This document shows positions 1-4,730 of a stretch of DNA of 6,159 nt, piece after piece. The position numbers were made by a program, and so were the translations under genes. The notes below the pieces were generated by a model, which worked only from the letters and a program-made list of their open reading frames with translations, was not told the origin of the DNA and ran no database searches. Positions within the stretch are counted from its first letter, which is position 1; each line of letters starts with the position of its first letter. Origin of the DNA: Acidobacteriaceae bacterium (GTDB lineage Bacteria; Acidobacteriota; Terriglobia; Terriglobales; Acidobacteriaceae); contig PLYW01000266.1 in assembly GCA_003151875.1 (NCBI GenBank), forward strand, positions 8,118 through 14,276. The letters are read 5' to 3'.

Positions 1-66
1 CGCGCGCAACAAACCCGCCAGGAATTTCTGTCACTGATCCACGCCAAGAACGGCAGCGGAATCTAA
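1..66 (+). CDS. C-terminal end of an unidentified protein (5' part outside window)
   Basis: Frame 1 is open from the first base to a TAA at 64-66 and reads 21 residues ending in LIHAKNGSGI. The composition (RAQQTRQEF, then a hydrophobic SLI stretch) looks like an ordinary amphipathic helix at a protein's C-terminus. The stop lies only 3 nt before the ATG of the dehydrogenase, a spacing typical of cotranscribed genes. Too little is present to name a family. The reading rests on an open frame of 22 codons and the tight spacing, so it could be chance. Confidence 0.5.
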   Translation, partial: RAQQTRQEFLSLIHAKNGSGI

Positions 67-69
67 TCC

Positions 70-885
70 ATGGCTGCGAAGAAGCCGCAGTCTCACCGCA
101 AAACAGGAATCAGCGCCCAGGACTCGCGCTCGGCTAAACCTCGCTTATTGGGCAAGGTCGCGGTCGTGACTGGCGCCAGCCGCGGTATCGGCTTCGCCAT
201 TGCCCGTACCTTTGCCGCCGAAGGTTGCAGCGTTGTGATTACCGGTCGCGATGGCGCCAAGCTCGCCAGGAGCGCCGCGGAACTCAGGCGATTGCTTCCG
301 AAACAAACATCTGCGCATGACAAGGGTGGCGCTCAGATCGTCGCCGAGGTTTGCGACGTGCGCGATGCGGATTCAGTCGCCGCGCTTTTCGCCATGGTCA
401 AGCAACGCTTCGGTAGGCTCGACGTGCTAGTGAACAATGCAGGGACTGCTCAACCGGCGGTTGCCATCGAGCAAACCAGCCTCGAAGTATGGCGCGCTGC
501 GATCGATACCAACCTCACGGGCTTGTTTCTCTGCACGCGTGCGGCGCTGCCTTTCATGCAGGCTGGCGCGACCATCATCAACAACCTCTCGGTTGCGGCC
601 AGGACCGTGTTTCCCAATTTTGCCGCCTACAACGCCTCCAAGCATGGCGCGCTGGGCTTCACCTTGTCGCTGCGCGATGAACTCATTCCCCGCGGCATTC
701 GCGTGGTTGCGCTTATGCCCGGCGCAACCGACACCGATTTGTGGCGGCAATTCTGGCCCGACGCTCCGCGCGAACGCATGATTGACGTGGAGAGCATCGC
801 CCAAGCCGTGCTCTACGCCGTGCTGCTTCCGCCCAACACGAATTTGACTGAACTTGTGCTGGCGCCGACGGGCGGAGCGCTGTAG
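70..885 (+). CDS. SDR-family NAD(P)-dependent oxidoreductase
   Basis: This 271-residue classical short-chain dehydrogenase/reductase is a single Rossmann-fold cytosolic enzyme that oxidises an alcohol or reduces a carbonyl using NAD(P)(H); the substrate cannot be read from sequence. The cofactor motif TGASRGIG is at residues 34-41. NNAG at 122-125 stabilises the central sheet. The catalytic tetrad is N148, S174, Y187 and K191 (the last two within YNASK), and a PG pair is at 217-218. R38 inside the glycine motif and R60 after the second strand favour NADP(H), by family rules. Length is normal apart from a basic, probably disordered N-terminal extension of about 27 residues before LLGKVAVVTG. 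The ATG has no strong Shine-Dalgarno and lies 3 nt after the preceding stop, suggesting translational coupling. It converges on the rhomboid gene. Family assignment is firm, specific function unknown. Confidence 0.93.
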   Translation: MAAKKPQSHRKTGISAQDSRSAKPRLLGKVAVVTGASRGIGFAIARTFAAEGCSVVITGRDGAKLARSAAELRRLLPKQTSAHDKGGAQIVAEVCDVRDADSVAALFAMVKQRFGRLDVLVNNAGTAQPAVAIEQTSLEVWRAAIDTNLTGLFLCTRAALPFMQAGATIINNLSVAARTVFPNFAAYNASKHGALGFTLSLRDELIPRGIRVVALMPGATDTDLWRQFWPDAPRERMIDVESIAQAVLYAVLLPPNTNLTELVLAPTGGAL

Positions 886-900
886 TAGAGGAAGCCGCTT

Positions 901-935
901 TTCGCTGTTCGCCTTTCGCTCTTCGCTGTTCGTTC
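901..935 (+). repeat. 7-bp tandem array (TTCGCTN) after the SDR stop codon
   Basis: Five contiguous 7-bp units occur: TTCGCTG, TTCGCCT, TTCGCTC, TTCGCTG and TTCGTTC. Degenerate units follow to about 965 (TTTGCTG at 943-949, TTTCGCTG at 950-957). The array starts 15 nt after the SDR stop and reads in the sense direction. Bases 901-920 are the exact reverse complement of 1039-1058. The unit resembles short heptameric repeats reported from other bacteria, but a function is not known to me. Confidence 0.75.
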
Positions 936-1037
936 TCCGTGATTTGCTGTTTCGCTGTCGCCTTTTGGTCGAAATGCCTAATGTTGCTTCTCCGTTTCAT
1001 TCAATCCCGAGCACTGAAGCTAACAGCTGCGTGACTA

Positions 1038-1065
1038 TAGCGAAAGGCGAACAGCGAAGAGCGAA
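1038..1065 (-). repeat. 7-bp tandem array (TTCGCTN) after the rhomboid stop codon
   Basis: Read on the minus strand, four contiguous units occur: TTCGCTC (1065-1059), TTCGCTG (1058-1052), TTCGCCT (1051-1045) and TTCGCTA (1044-1038). It begins 2 nt after the rhomboid gene's TGA and is in that gene's sense orientation. It pairs with the 901-935 array as an inverted repeat: 20 bp exact in one register and 18 bp exact in another (915-932 against 1048-1065). The 70 or so bases between the two arrays hold no gene I can support. Confidence 0.75.
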
Positions 1066-1067
1066 TA

Positions 1068-1817
1068 TCACAGTCCGTAGTGATAGCGCCGTGTCCGGGC
1101 AGGGAAGACCTTAATCAGCAGCATGCCTGCCAGAAAGCCTCCGACGTGCGCCCAGAAGGCAATCCCGCTGGAGTTGCCGCCACGCGCCGTGATCGAACTG
1201 GCGGCTCCGCTGAGAAACTGCGCGACAAACCAGTAGCCGAGCACAATCCAGGCCGGCAGCCACATGAAAAAGACGAAGAAGAACGGCACCAAGGTCAGCA
1301 CGCGCGCCCGCGGATACAACAGGAAGTACGCTCCCATCACCCCGGCAATCGCGCCGCTGGCGCCCACGCTGGGCACGGTCGAGGCAATATTGAACAGCGT
1401 GTGCAGCAGCGCGGCCGCAATTCCGCATACGAAGTAAAGCACCAAATAGAGTGAATGCCCGAGATAATCTTCCACGTTGTCGCCGAAGATCCACAACGCC
1501 CACATGTTGAAGATCAGATGCAGCCAGCCGCCGTGCAGGAACATGGAGGTGAAGATGGGAAGGATGGCCGCCATCGGTGGAACATAGCGCGTTCCCAGTT
1601 GAGAGACGAGGTCCCAGGGCACGTAGCCATGATTGAACAGCACCACCGTGAAGCGCGCAGGAACCACGCCAAGCTGAAAGATCAGCCCACTGGCAGCGAG
1701 CGCGTCTTGCTTGTCAATCCAGTACTCATAGAGAAACGCCAGCGTATTTAGCGCAAGCAGCGCATAAGTCACGTACGGAGTGCCGATCCGAGGTGCGTCG
1801 TCTTTCAGCGGGATCAT
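1068..1817 (-). CDS. Rhomboid-family intramembrane serine protease
   Basis: This 249-residue polytopic inner-membrane protein cleaves transmembrane substrates within the bilayer by a Ser-His dyad; the substrates are unknown. The catalytic serine is S154 in GASGAIAG and the histidine is H224 in AHVGGF. H100 and N104 in HLIFN match the oxyanion-side residues of GlpG-type rhomboids. All active-site residues are present, so it is predicted active. Membrane segments lie roughly at 14-31, 86-112, 120-143, 152-168, 172-200 and 218-238. About 55 residues after the first segment form a large loop, as in many bacterial rhomboids. The ATG at 1817-1815 gives the MIPLKDDAPR start seen in many such proteins, although no good Shine-Dalgarno precedes it. 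It is divergent from truB and convergent with the SDR gene. Family call is strong; no paralogue name is justified. Confidence 0.95.
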   Translation of the reverse strand: MIPLKDDAPRIGTPYVTYALLALNTLAFLYEYWIDKQDALAASGLIFQLGVVPARFTVVLFNHGYVPWDLVSQLGTRYVPPMAAILPIFTSMFLHGGWLHLIFNMWALWIFGDNVEDYLGHSLYLVLYFVCGIAAALLHTLFNIASTVPSVGASGAIAGVMGAYFLLYPRARVLTLVPFFFVFFMWLPAWIVLGYWFVAQFLSGAASSITARGGNSSGIAFWAHVGGFLAGMLLIKVFPARTRRYHYGL

Positions 1818-1845
1818 AGGACGTGGGTTACGCGCACCGCACGGC

Positions 1846-1862
1846 AGGGAACTGAATTCCCT
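1846..1862. promoter_or_regulatory. Operator-like dyad between rhomboid gene and truB
   Basis: AGGGAA (1846-1851) and TTCCCT (1857-1862) form a perfect 6-bp inverted repeat around the 5-bp centre CTGAA, in the 121-bp divergent intergenic region. It lies 29 bp before the rhomboid ATG and 76 bp before the truB ATG, so a bound protein could affect either gene. A TTGACC hexamer at 1900-1905 could be a -35 for truB, but no convincing -10 follows it. A 6-bp dyad can occur by chance. Confidence 0.25.
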
Positions 1863-1938
1863 TCAAATTCCGCGCGGCAGCCGGGTTCTCGCCGGCGATT
1901 TGACCAAACCACCATTGAACCTACACGATAGCAGAAGG

Positions 1939-2823
1939 ATGCCGCTCAATGGTGTGATCGTGGTGGATAAACCTGCGGGATGGACCTCGCACGATGTGGT
2001 GGCGAAGTCTCGGCGTATTTTGGGCGAACGCTCCATCGGGCACCTGGGAACCCTCGACCCCATGGCGACCGGAGTGCTTCCTCTGGTGCTAGGGCGGATG
2101 ACCCGGCTGTGCCAGTTCTACTCGTCCTCGGAAAAGGCTTACCAGGGAACCATCCGGCTGGGGTTCGCAACCGATACTTACGACTGCGACGGGGACCCCA
2201 CGGGGCCACCGCAGGTAGTTAATGTAACACTTGAAGAACTTTGCGCCGTCGCGTCGGGTTTTGTTGGCGTCCTCCAGCAAACTCCACCCTCGTTTTCCGC
2301 TAAGAAGATCAAAGGAGTTCCAGCCTACAAGCTGGCCCGCAAGAAGCTGGAGGTCGAGCTTGTGCCGGTCGAGGTGCAAGTGAAGGAGTTTACGGTCCTA
2401 GGCCTTGCCGGCGACCTGGTCGATTTCCGCTGCCGGGTGTCATCGGGGACGTACGTCCGCAGCCTGGCCCACGAATTGGGGCAAAAGCTGGGCATCGGAG
2501 CCCATCTGGCCAATCTCCGCCGGACGCAGGTGGCCGAGTTCGCCGTCGAGCAGAGCCATACGCTGGAGGAAGTAGGCGAAGCGGCCGCCCAAGGCCGTAT
2601 CCAGGAACTGCTGGTCCATCCGCGACAGGTTCTGCCGGAGATTCCGTCGGTTGTGGCCACCGACGAGGACATAGGGAAAATTCGCCATGGCCGGACCGTG
2701 AACCTGCCGGAAATGTCCCGTTCGCGCTTCGTGAAGGTCTTCGCCGGGCAGTCGGAGCTGATCTGCATCGCCAGCCGCGTCGCTGGGACGCTGTTCCATC
2801 CCAAGGTGGTGCTGTGCGGCTAG
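1939..2823 (+). CDS. truB: tRNA pseudouridine(55) synthase TruB
   Basis: TruB isomerises uridine 55 in the T-loop of elongator tRNAs to pseudouridine in the cytosol, and the family also acts as a tRNA folding chaperone. The 294-residue protein starts LNGVIVVDKPAGWTSHDVV. It carries the catalytic motif GHLGTLDPMATGVLPL with nucleophile D40, the KIKGVPAY motif at 124-131, and SGTYVRSLAHELG at 169-181. The last 60 or so residues fit a PUA-like C-terminal domain. The frame is open upstream to 1780, but that extension has no conserved sequence; the ATG at 1939 places the core motif at the usual position. AGAAGG directly abuts that ATG, which is tight for a Shine-Dalgarno. It stands apart from the rbfA/infB cluster where truB often lies. 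The STAS gene follows after 157 bp. Identification is secure. Confidence 0.97.
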   Translation: MPLNGVIVVDKPAGWTSHDVVAKSRRILGERSIGHLGTLDPMATGVLPLVLGRMTRLCQFYSSSEKAYQGTIRLGFATDTYDCDGDPTGPPQVVNVTLEELCAVASGFVGVLQQTPPSFSAKKIKGVPAYKLARKKLEVELVPVEVQVKEFTVLGLAGDLVDFRCRVSSGTYVRSLAHELGQKLGIGAHLANLRRTQVAEFAVEQSHTLEEVGEAAAQGRIQELLVHPRQVLPEIPSVVATDEDIGKIRHGRTVNLPEMSRSRFVKVFAGQSELICIASRVAGTLFHPKVVLCG

Positions 2824-2876
2824 GGGTTCGGGTAGAGCGGTGCTGCGCCGCGTTTCGGTTGATCTCGCAGAACGGA

Positions 2877-2892
2877 GCCGGCTTCAGCCGGC
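2877..2892. repeat. Short GC-rich palindrome downstream of truB
   Basis: GCCGGCT (2877-2883) and AGCCGGC (2886-2892) are perfect inverted repeats separated by 2 bases; in RNA this would be a 6-bp stem with a TTCA loop. It begins 53 bp after the truB stop. No T-run follows, so it is a poor intrinsic terminator. A REP-like palindrome or a 3'-end stabilising hairpin is equally possible. I see no gene or other signal in the rest of the 2824-2980 gap. Confidence 0.4.
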
Positions 2893-2980
2893 GAAGGCGG
2901 CTGCTCAGTAGCGACTACACCAGCTCTTAAGCGGCCCTAGCCTGCGGGTGTACACTTTGTCGTTCGGAGGGACGCTGCTA

Positions 2981-3343
2981 GTGGCCACTGACGAAACCCC
3001 TGTTTTGCAGTTGGAGATCGAAAGACAACCTGATGCGAACATCGTGCACTGCACGGGCAAGGTGGTGATCGACTCGTGGGCCATGTTCACCGTGGCGGTG
3101 CGCGCACTCATTCCTGAGGGCAAGCCGATCCTCGTGGATCTGGCCAAAGTCACCCTGGTGGATAGTGTCGGCATCGGCACCTTTGTCAGCGTCTGGGCCT
3201 CCGCTCGAAAGAGCGGCTGTGCCCTGAAATTCATCAATCTGAACGCGGACATCCACGACTTGTTCGAGATCACCCGCTTGCACGGCCTGTTTGCAGGCGA
3301 CGCCCCCGGCGCTCTGTTTGGAAGCGATGCCGCCGGTGCTTAG
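2981..3343 (+). CDS. STAS-domain protein, anti-sigma factor antagonist-like
   Basis: This 120-residue cytosolic single-domain protein resembles SpoIIAA/RsbV. Such proteins bind an anti-sigma kinase when unphosphorylated and thereby free a sigma factor. The signature is LVDLAKVTLVDSVGIGTFVSV at about 51-71, a hydrophobic strand, then D61-S62 and a GIG turn. S62 matches the serine phosphorylated in SpoIIAA-type proteins. The following helix and the KFINLN strand complete the fold. The start is taken as GTG 2981 because GGAGGG (2966-2971) lies 9 nt upstream; the frame is open further, with another GTG at 2948 that has no ribosome site. No partner kinase, phosphatase or sigma gene is visible here, so the regulated pathway is unknown. 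Domain call is good; the anti-anti-sigma role is inferred. Confidence 0.85.
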   Translation: MATDETPVLQLEIERQPDANIVHCTGKVVIDSWAMFTVAVRALIPEGKPILVDLAKVTLVDSVGIGTFVSVWASARKSGCALKFINLNADIHDLFEITRLHGLFAGDAPGALFGSDAAGA

Positions 3344-3368
3344 AACCGCAGGGGCAGTCTTTGCGGTT
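3344..3368 (+). terminator. Hairpin immediately after the STAS stop codon
   Basis: AACCGCA (3344-3350) pairs perfectly with TGCGGTT (3362-3368) around an 11-nt loop, beginning at the base after the TAG stop. The position fits a transcription end or 3' stabiliser, but the stem is only 7 bp and no T-run follows, so an intrinsic terminator is not well supported. The remainder of the gap to 3535 is AT-richer around 3460-3485, including TATTAT at 3472-3477, a possible -10 for the next ORF with no recognisable -35. Confidence 0.3.
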
Positions 3369-3535
3369 TAGCGAACTTCCTAAGCTGGTCGTTGAGGTCG
3401 AGGGAAGAGGTACTGGATGCGGCTTCCGCTCACAGTCGGGATTCGAGACTGGCCTAATGTCCGATAACAGATATTATGTTAAGTCTAGGATTGTCTCAGC
3501 GAGAATAGCCTCCTGAAACGTTGATCAGGGACCAA

Positions 3536-3721
3536 ATGAAAAATCAGAAGGCCAGATCTGCAACCAAGCGCCCCCCTCGGCCAATCGGCCTCGGCAAGGG
3601 CGACTTCGTCGTCCCAGACGACTTCGACGATCCGCTCCCCAAAGAAATCGAGGACGAGTTCTACAAAGTGGACGATCTTCTTGAGGAATCCCTCCCCGTG
3701 CTCTCCGTGCCTCCGTGGTGA
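3536..3721 (+). CDS. Small protein with a Phd-like antitoxin tail motif, no DNA-binding domain
   Basis: This 61-codon ORF has a very basic start (MKNQKARSATKRPPR), then RPIGLGKGDFVVPDDFDDPLPKEI and an acidic helix EDEFYKVDDLLEES. The pattern G-x-x-x-G-x-F-x-V-P-D-D-F-D-x-P-L-P closely resembles the C-terminal toxin-binding tail of Phd/VapB-type antitoxins paired with PIN toxins (from memory of the family). The N-terminal DNA-binding part of about 50 residues is missing and the frame is closed upstream by TAG at 3506-3508. No PIN toxin is next to it. The final residues LPVLSVPPW are encoded by an interspersed CTCCGTG repeat, so the original C-terminus was probably replaced. ATG 3536 has a weak AGGGA 4 nt upstream; TTG 3521 is an alternative. 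It may be a remnant, or a small free antitoxin-tail protein. Confidence 0.5.
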   Translation: MKNQKARSATKRPPRPIGLGKGDFVVPDDFDDPLPKEIEDEFYKVDDLLEESLPVLSVPPW

Positions 3722-3722
3722 A
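3694..3722 (-). repeat. Interspersed CACGGAG repeat, copy 1
   Basis: On the plus strand, units CCCCGTG (3694-3700), CTCCGTG (3703-3709) and CTCCGTG (3711-3717) are followed by GTGAA. The 20 bases 3703-3722 are the exact reverse complement of 6105-6124, so the same element occurs twice in this window in opposite orientation. Here it supplies the last codons and stop of the antitoxin-tail ORF and fills the gap to the convergent gene ending at 3731. Confidence 0.75.
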
Positions 3723-3730
3723 AACAACGC

Positions 3731-4045
3731 TCACGCCGTCGCCGTTAGCAATTGCTCCAGATCCTCTCGGAACCGCCGCAGCGCCTCCAGTCGCTCCGGC
3801 GTGGCCTCCACGATCTCGGACTTGGCCTGGAAGAGCTGGTGGCCGTCCTTTTCCACCAAGACGCCGAGCACTTCTCCCATCCGCCATCCCGGAGCGCCGA
3901 TCATCTGCAGGCCAACTGGCGTGGCCGTCAGCAGCGCGATGCAGCCATCGCGGATCACACCAATGGAGTTGGGATAGCGTTCGAAGGTTTGCAGCTCAAA
4001 GCCGGCGAGATAGATGCGTTGCAGTTGTTCGGTTGGGTCGGGCAT
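3731..4045 (-). CDS. Conserved-looking hypothetical protein, 104 residues
   Basis: I do not recognise a named family. The protein starts MPDPTEQLQRIYLAGFELQTFERYP and continues through SIGVIRDGCIALL, a GLQMIGAPGWRMGEVLGVLVE segment and a basic-acidic helical end (ERLEALRRFREDLEQLL). It reads as a small soluble alpha/beta protein: no signal peptide, membrane span or cysteine motif. The APGWRMGE segment with the preceding hydrophobic strand is the most motif-like part. The frame is open to an ATG at 4105, but that 20-residue extension (MRDGFHSLFTLWLIASCWFS) comes from repeat-rich spacer, so ATG 4045 is preferred even though its ribosome site is weak. It follows the DUF151 gene by 120 bp on the same strand and converges with the antitoxin-tail ORF across 9 bp. 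Coding is supported by length and composition only. Confidence 0.7.
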   Translation of the reverse strand: MPDPTEQLQRIYLAGFELQTFERYPNSIGVIRDGCIALLTATPVGLQMIGAPGWRMGEVLGVLVEKDGHQLFQAKSEIVEATPERLEALRRFREDLEQLLTATA

Positions 4046-4051
4046 GGAAAA

Positions 4052-4065
4052 CCAGCAACTAGCAA
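4052..4065 (-). repeat. Two adjacent 7-bp units (TTGCTRG)
   Basis: On the minus strand TTGCTAG (4065-4059) is directly followed by TTGCTGG (4058-4052), just upstream of the preferred start of the 104-residue protein. It has the same 7-bp period as the TTCGCTN arrays and a related core. With only two units it may be coincidence. Confidence 0.35.
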
Positions 4066-4069
4066 TCAG

Positions 4070-4088
4070 CCACAGAGTAAACAGAGAA
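4070..4088 (-). repeat. CTCTGT-type spacer repeat
   Basis: On the minus strand TTCTCTGTTTACTCTGTGG contains CTCTGT twice, 10 bases apart, in the spacer between the DUF151 gene and the 104-residue protein. It resembles the CTCCGTG element in style (short pyrimidine-rich units ending in GTGG) but shares no long exact match with it. Listed as a possible degenerate relative. Confidence 0.3.
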
Positions 4089-4134
4089 TGAAATCCGTCG
4101 CGCATTTCCTTGCTGACGCACGCAAGCAGCCATA

Positions 4135-4155
4135 AAGCGAAGAGCGAATTGCGAA
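4135..4155 (-). repeat. 7-bp tandem array (TTCGCNN) after the DUF151 stop codon
   Basis: On the minus strand three contiguous units occur: TTCGCAA (4155-4149), TTCGCTC (4148-4142) and TTCGCTT (4141-4135). The array begins 10 nt after the DUF151 gene's TAA, again in the sense orientation. Fourteen bases (4136-4149) match 1053-1066 exactly. This is the third array of the same family in the window. Confidence 0.7.
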
Positions 4156-4165
4156 TGGCGGATTT

Positions 4166-4654
4166 TTACATCTTGTAGCGGCCCAGGTCGTCTTCGCCCA
4201 GGTTCTCCAGCCATTTGCGGAGCTCGTCGTTGTTGACGCGGTCGCTGGTGGCGTTGGCCTGCTTGCTGGACTTGAGCACCTCATCCTCGACGAAAATGGG
4301 GCAATCCATGCGCAGGGCCAGCGCCAGCGCGTCGGAGGGGCGCGAGTCGATGCTGATGGCCTGCCCTTCGCGCTCCAGCCAGATGACGGCGAAGAAGGTG
4401 TCATCACGTAGCTCGGTCACTACCACCTTTTGCACCGTGGTTTCCAGCCCAACCAGCAGGTTCTTCAGCAGGTCATGGGTCATGGGTCGCGGAGTTGTGA
4501 CCTTCTCGATTTCGAGGGCGATGGCGTTGGCCTCGTACACGCCCACCCAGATCGGCAGGACGGTATCGCTGCCCTGGTCCTTCAGGATCACGATGGGCAT
4601 GTTGGTCACGGGGTCCATCATCAGCCCGCGAATCTTCATTTCAACTTCCATCAT
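4166..4654 (-). CDS. Bifunctional nuclease family protein (DUF151)
   Basis: The 162-residue protein belongs to the DUF151 / bifunctional nuclease (BFN) family; plant members degrade both DNA and RNA, while the bacterial role is not settled. Recognisable elements are LPIWVG at 33-38, EANAIALEIE at 41-50, RPMTHDLL at 56-63 and the hallmark DSRPSDALALALR at 103-115. The C-terminal 40 residues are charged and probably helical (NNDELRKWLENLGEDDL), a tail like that in longer members of the family. A strong GGGAGGG (4665-4659) precedes two adjacent ATGs: GGAGG is 5 nt from the first and 8 nt from the second (4651), so either may be used. An upstream in-frame ATG at 4699 would place the Shine-Dalgarno inside the gene and is rejected. 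The gene follows miaB by 76 bp on the same strand. Confidence 0.92.
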   Translation of the reverse strand: MMEVEMKIRGLMMDPVTNMPIVILKDQGSDTVLPIWVGVYEANAIALEIEKVTTPRPMTHDLLKNLLVGLETTVQKVVVTELRDDTFFAVIWLEREGQAISIDSRPSDALALALRMDCPIFVEDEVLKSSKQANATSDRVNNDELRKWLENLGEDDLGRYKM

Positions 4655-4685
4655 GGTTCCCTCCCAAGTCCCGAAGCCCTGCCCT

Positions 4686-4715
4686 TTAATACTCCGCATT
4701 GACTACGAAACGCAA
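4686..4715 (-). promoter_or_regulatory. Possible promoter for the DUF151 gene
   Basis: On the minus strand TTGCGT (4715-4710) and TATTAA (4691-4686) are separated by 18 bp and lie in the 76-bp gap between miaB and the DUF151 gene, about 31 bp before its start. They match 3 or more of 6 and 4 of 6 of the sigma-70-type consensus. If real, the gene has its own promoter in addition to read-through from miaB. Confidence 0.3.
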
Positions 4716-4730
4716 ACACTTTCTGAATGC

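Noticed and set aside
901..1065. CRISPR array
   Set aside because: Units are 7 bp, contiguous, without unique spacers, and no cas genes are present.
854..1114. 86-codon ORF spanning the heptad arrays
   Set aside because: Low-complexity serine/arginine/phenylalanine translation of the repeat, running into the 3' end of the rhomboid gene.
1780..1938. Upstream extension of the truB frame by 53 codons
   Set aside because: The added residues have no family similarity, overlap the rhomboid start on the other strand, and the conserved TruB N-terminus begins at the ATG at 1939.
3373..3411. Stretch reading ELPKLVVEVEGRG, reminiscent of a Phd antitoxin N-terminal domain upstream of the tail ORF
   Set aside because: It is short, in another frame, too far from the tail (about 71 codons), and what follows does not match the family; chance is more likely.
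3344..3535. tRNA or small RNA gene in the STAS-to-antitoxin spacer
   Set aside because: No cloverleaf, T-loop or anticodon arm could be found; only a 7-bp hairpin after the stop codon is visible.
4046..4105. N-terminal extension of the 104-residue protein with a hydrophobic stretch that could be a signal peptide
   Set aside because: The segment is encoded by repeat-like spacer, and the conserved-looking sequence starts at MPDPTEQLQR.
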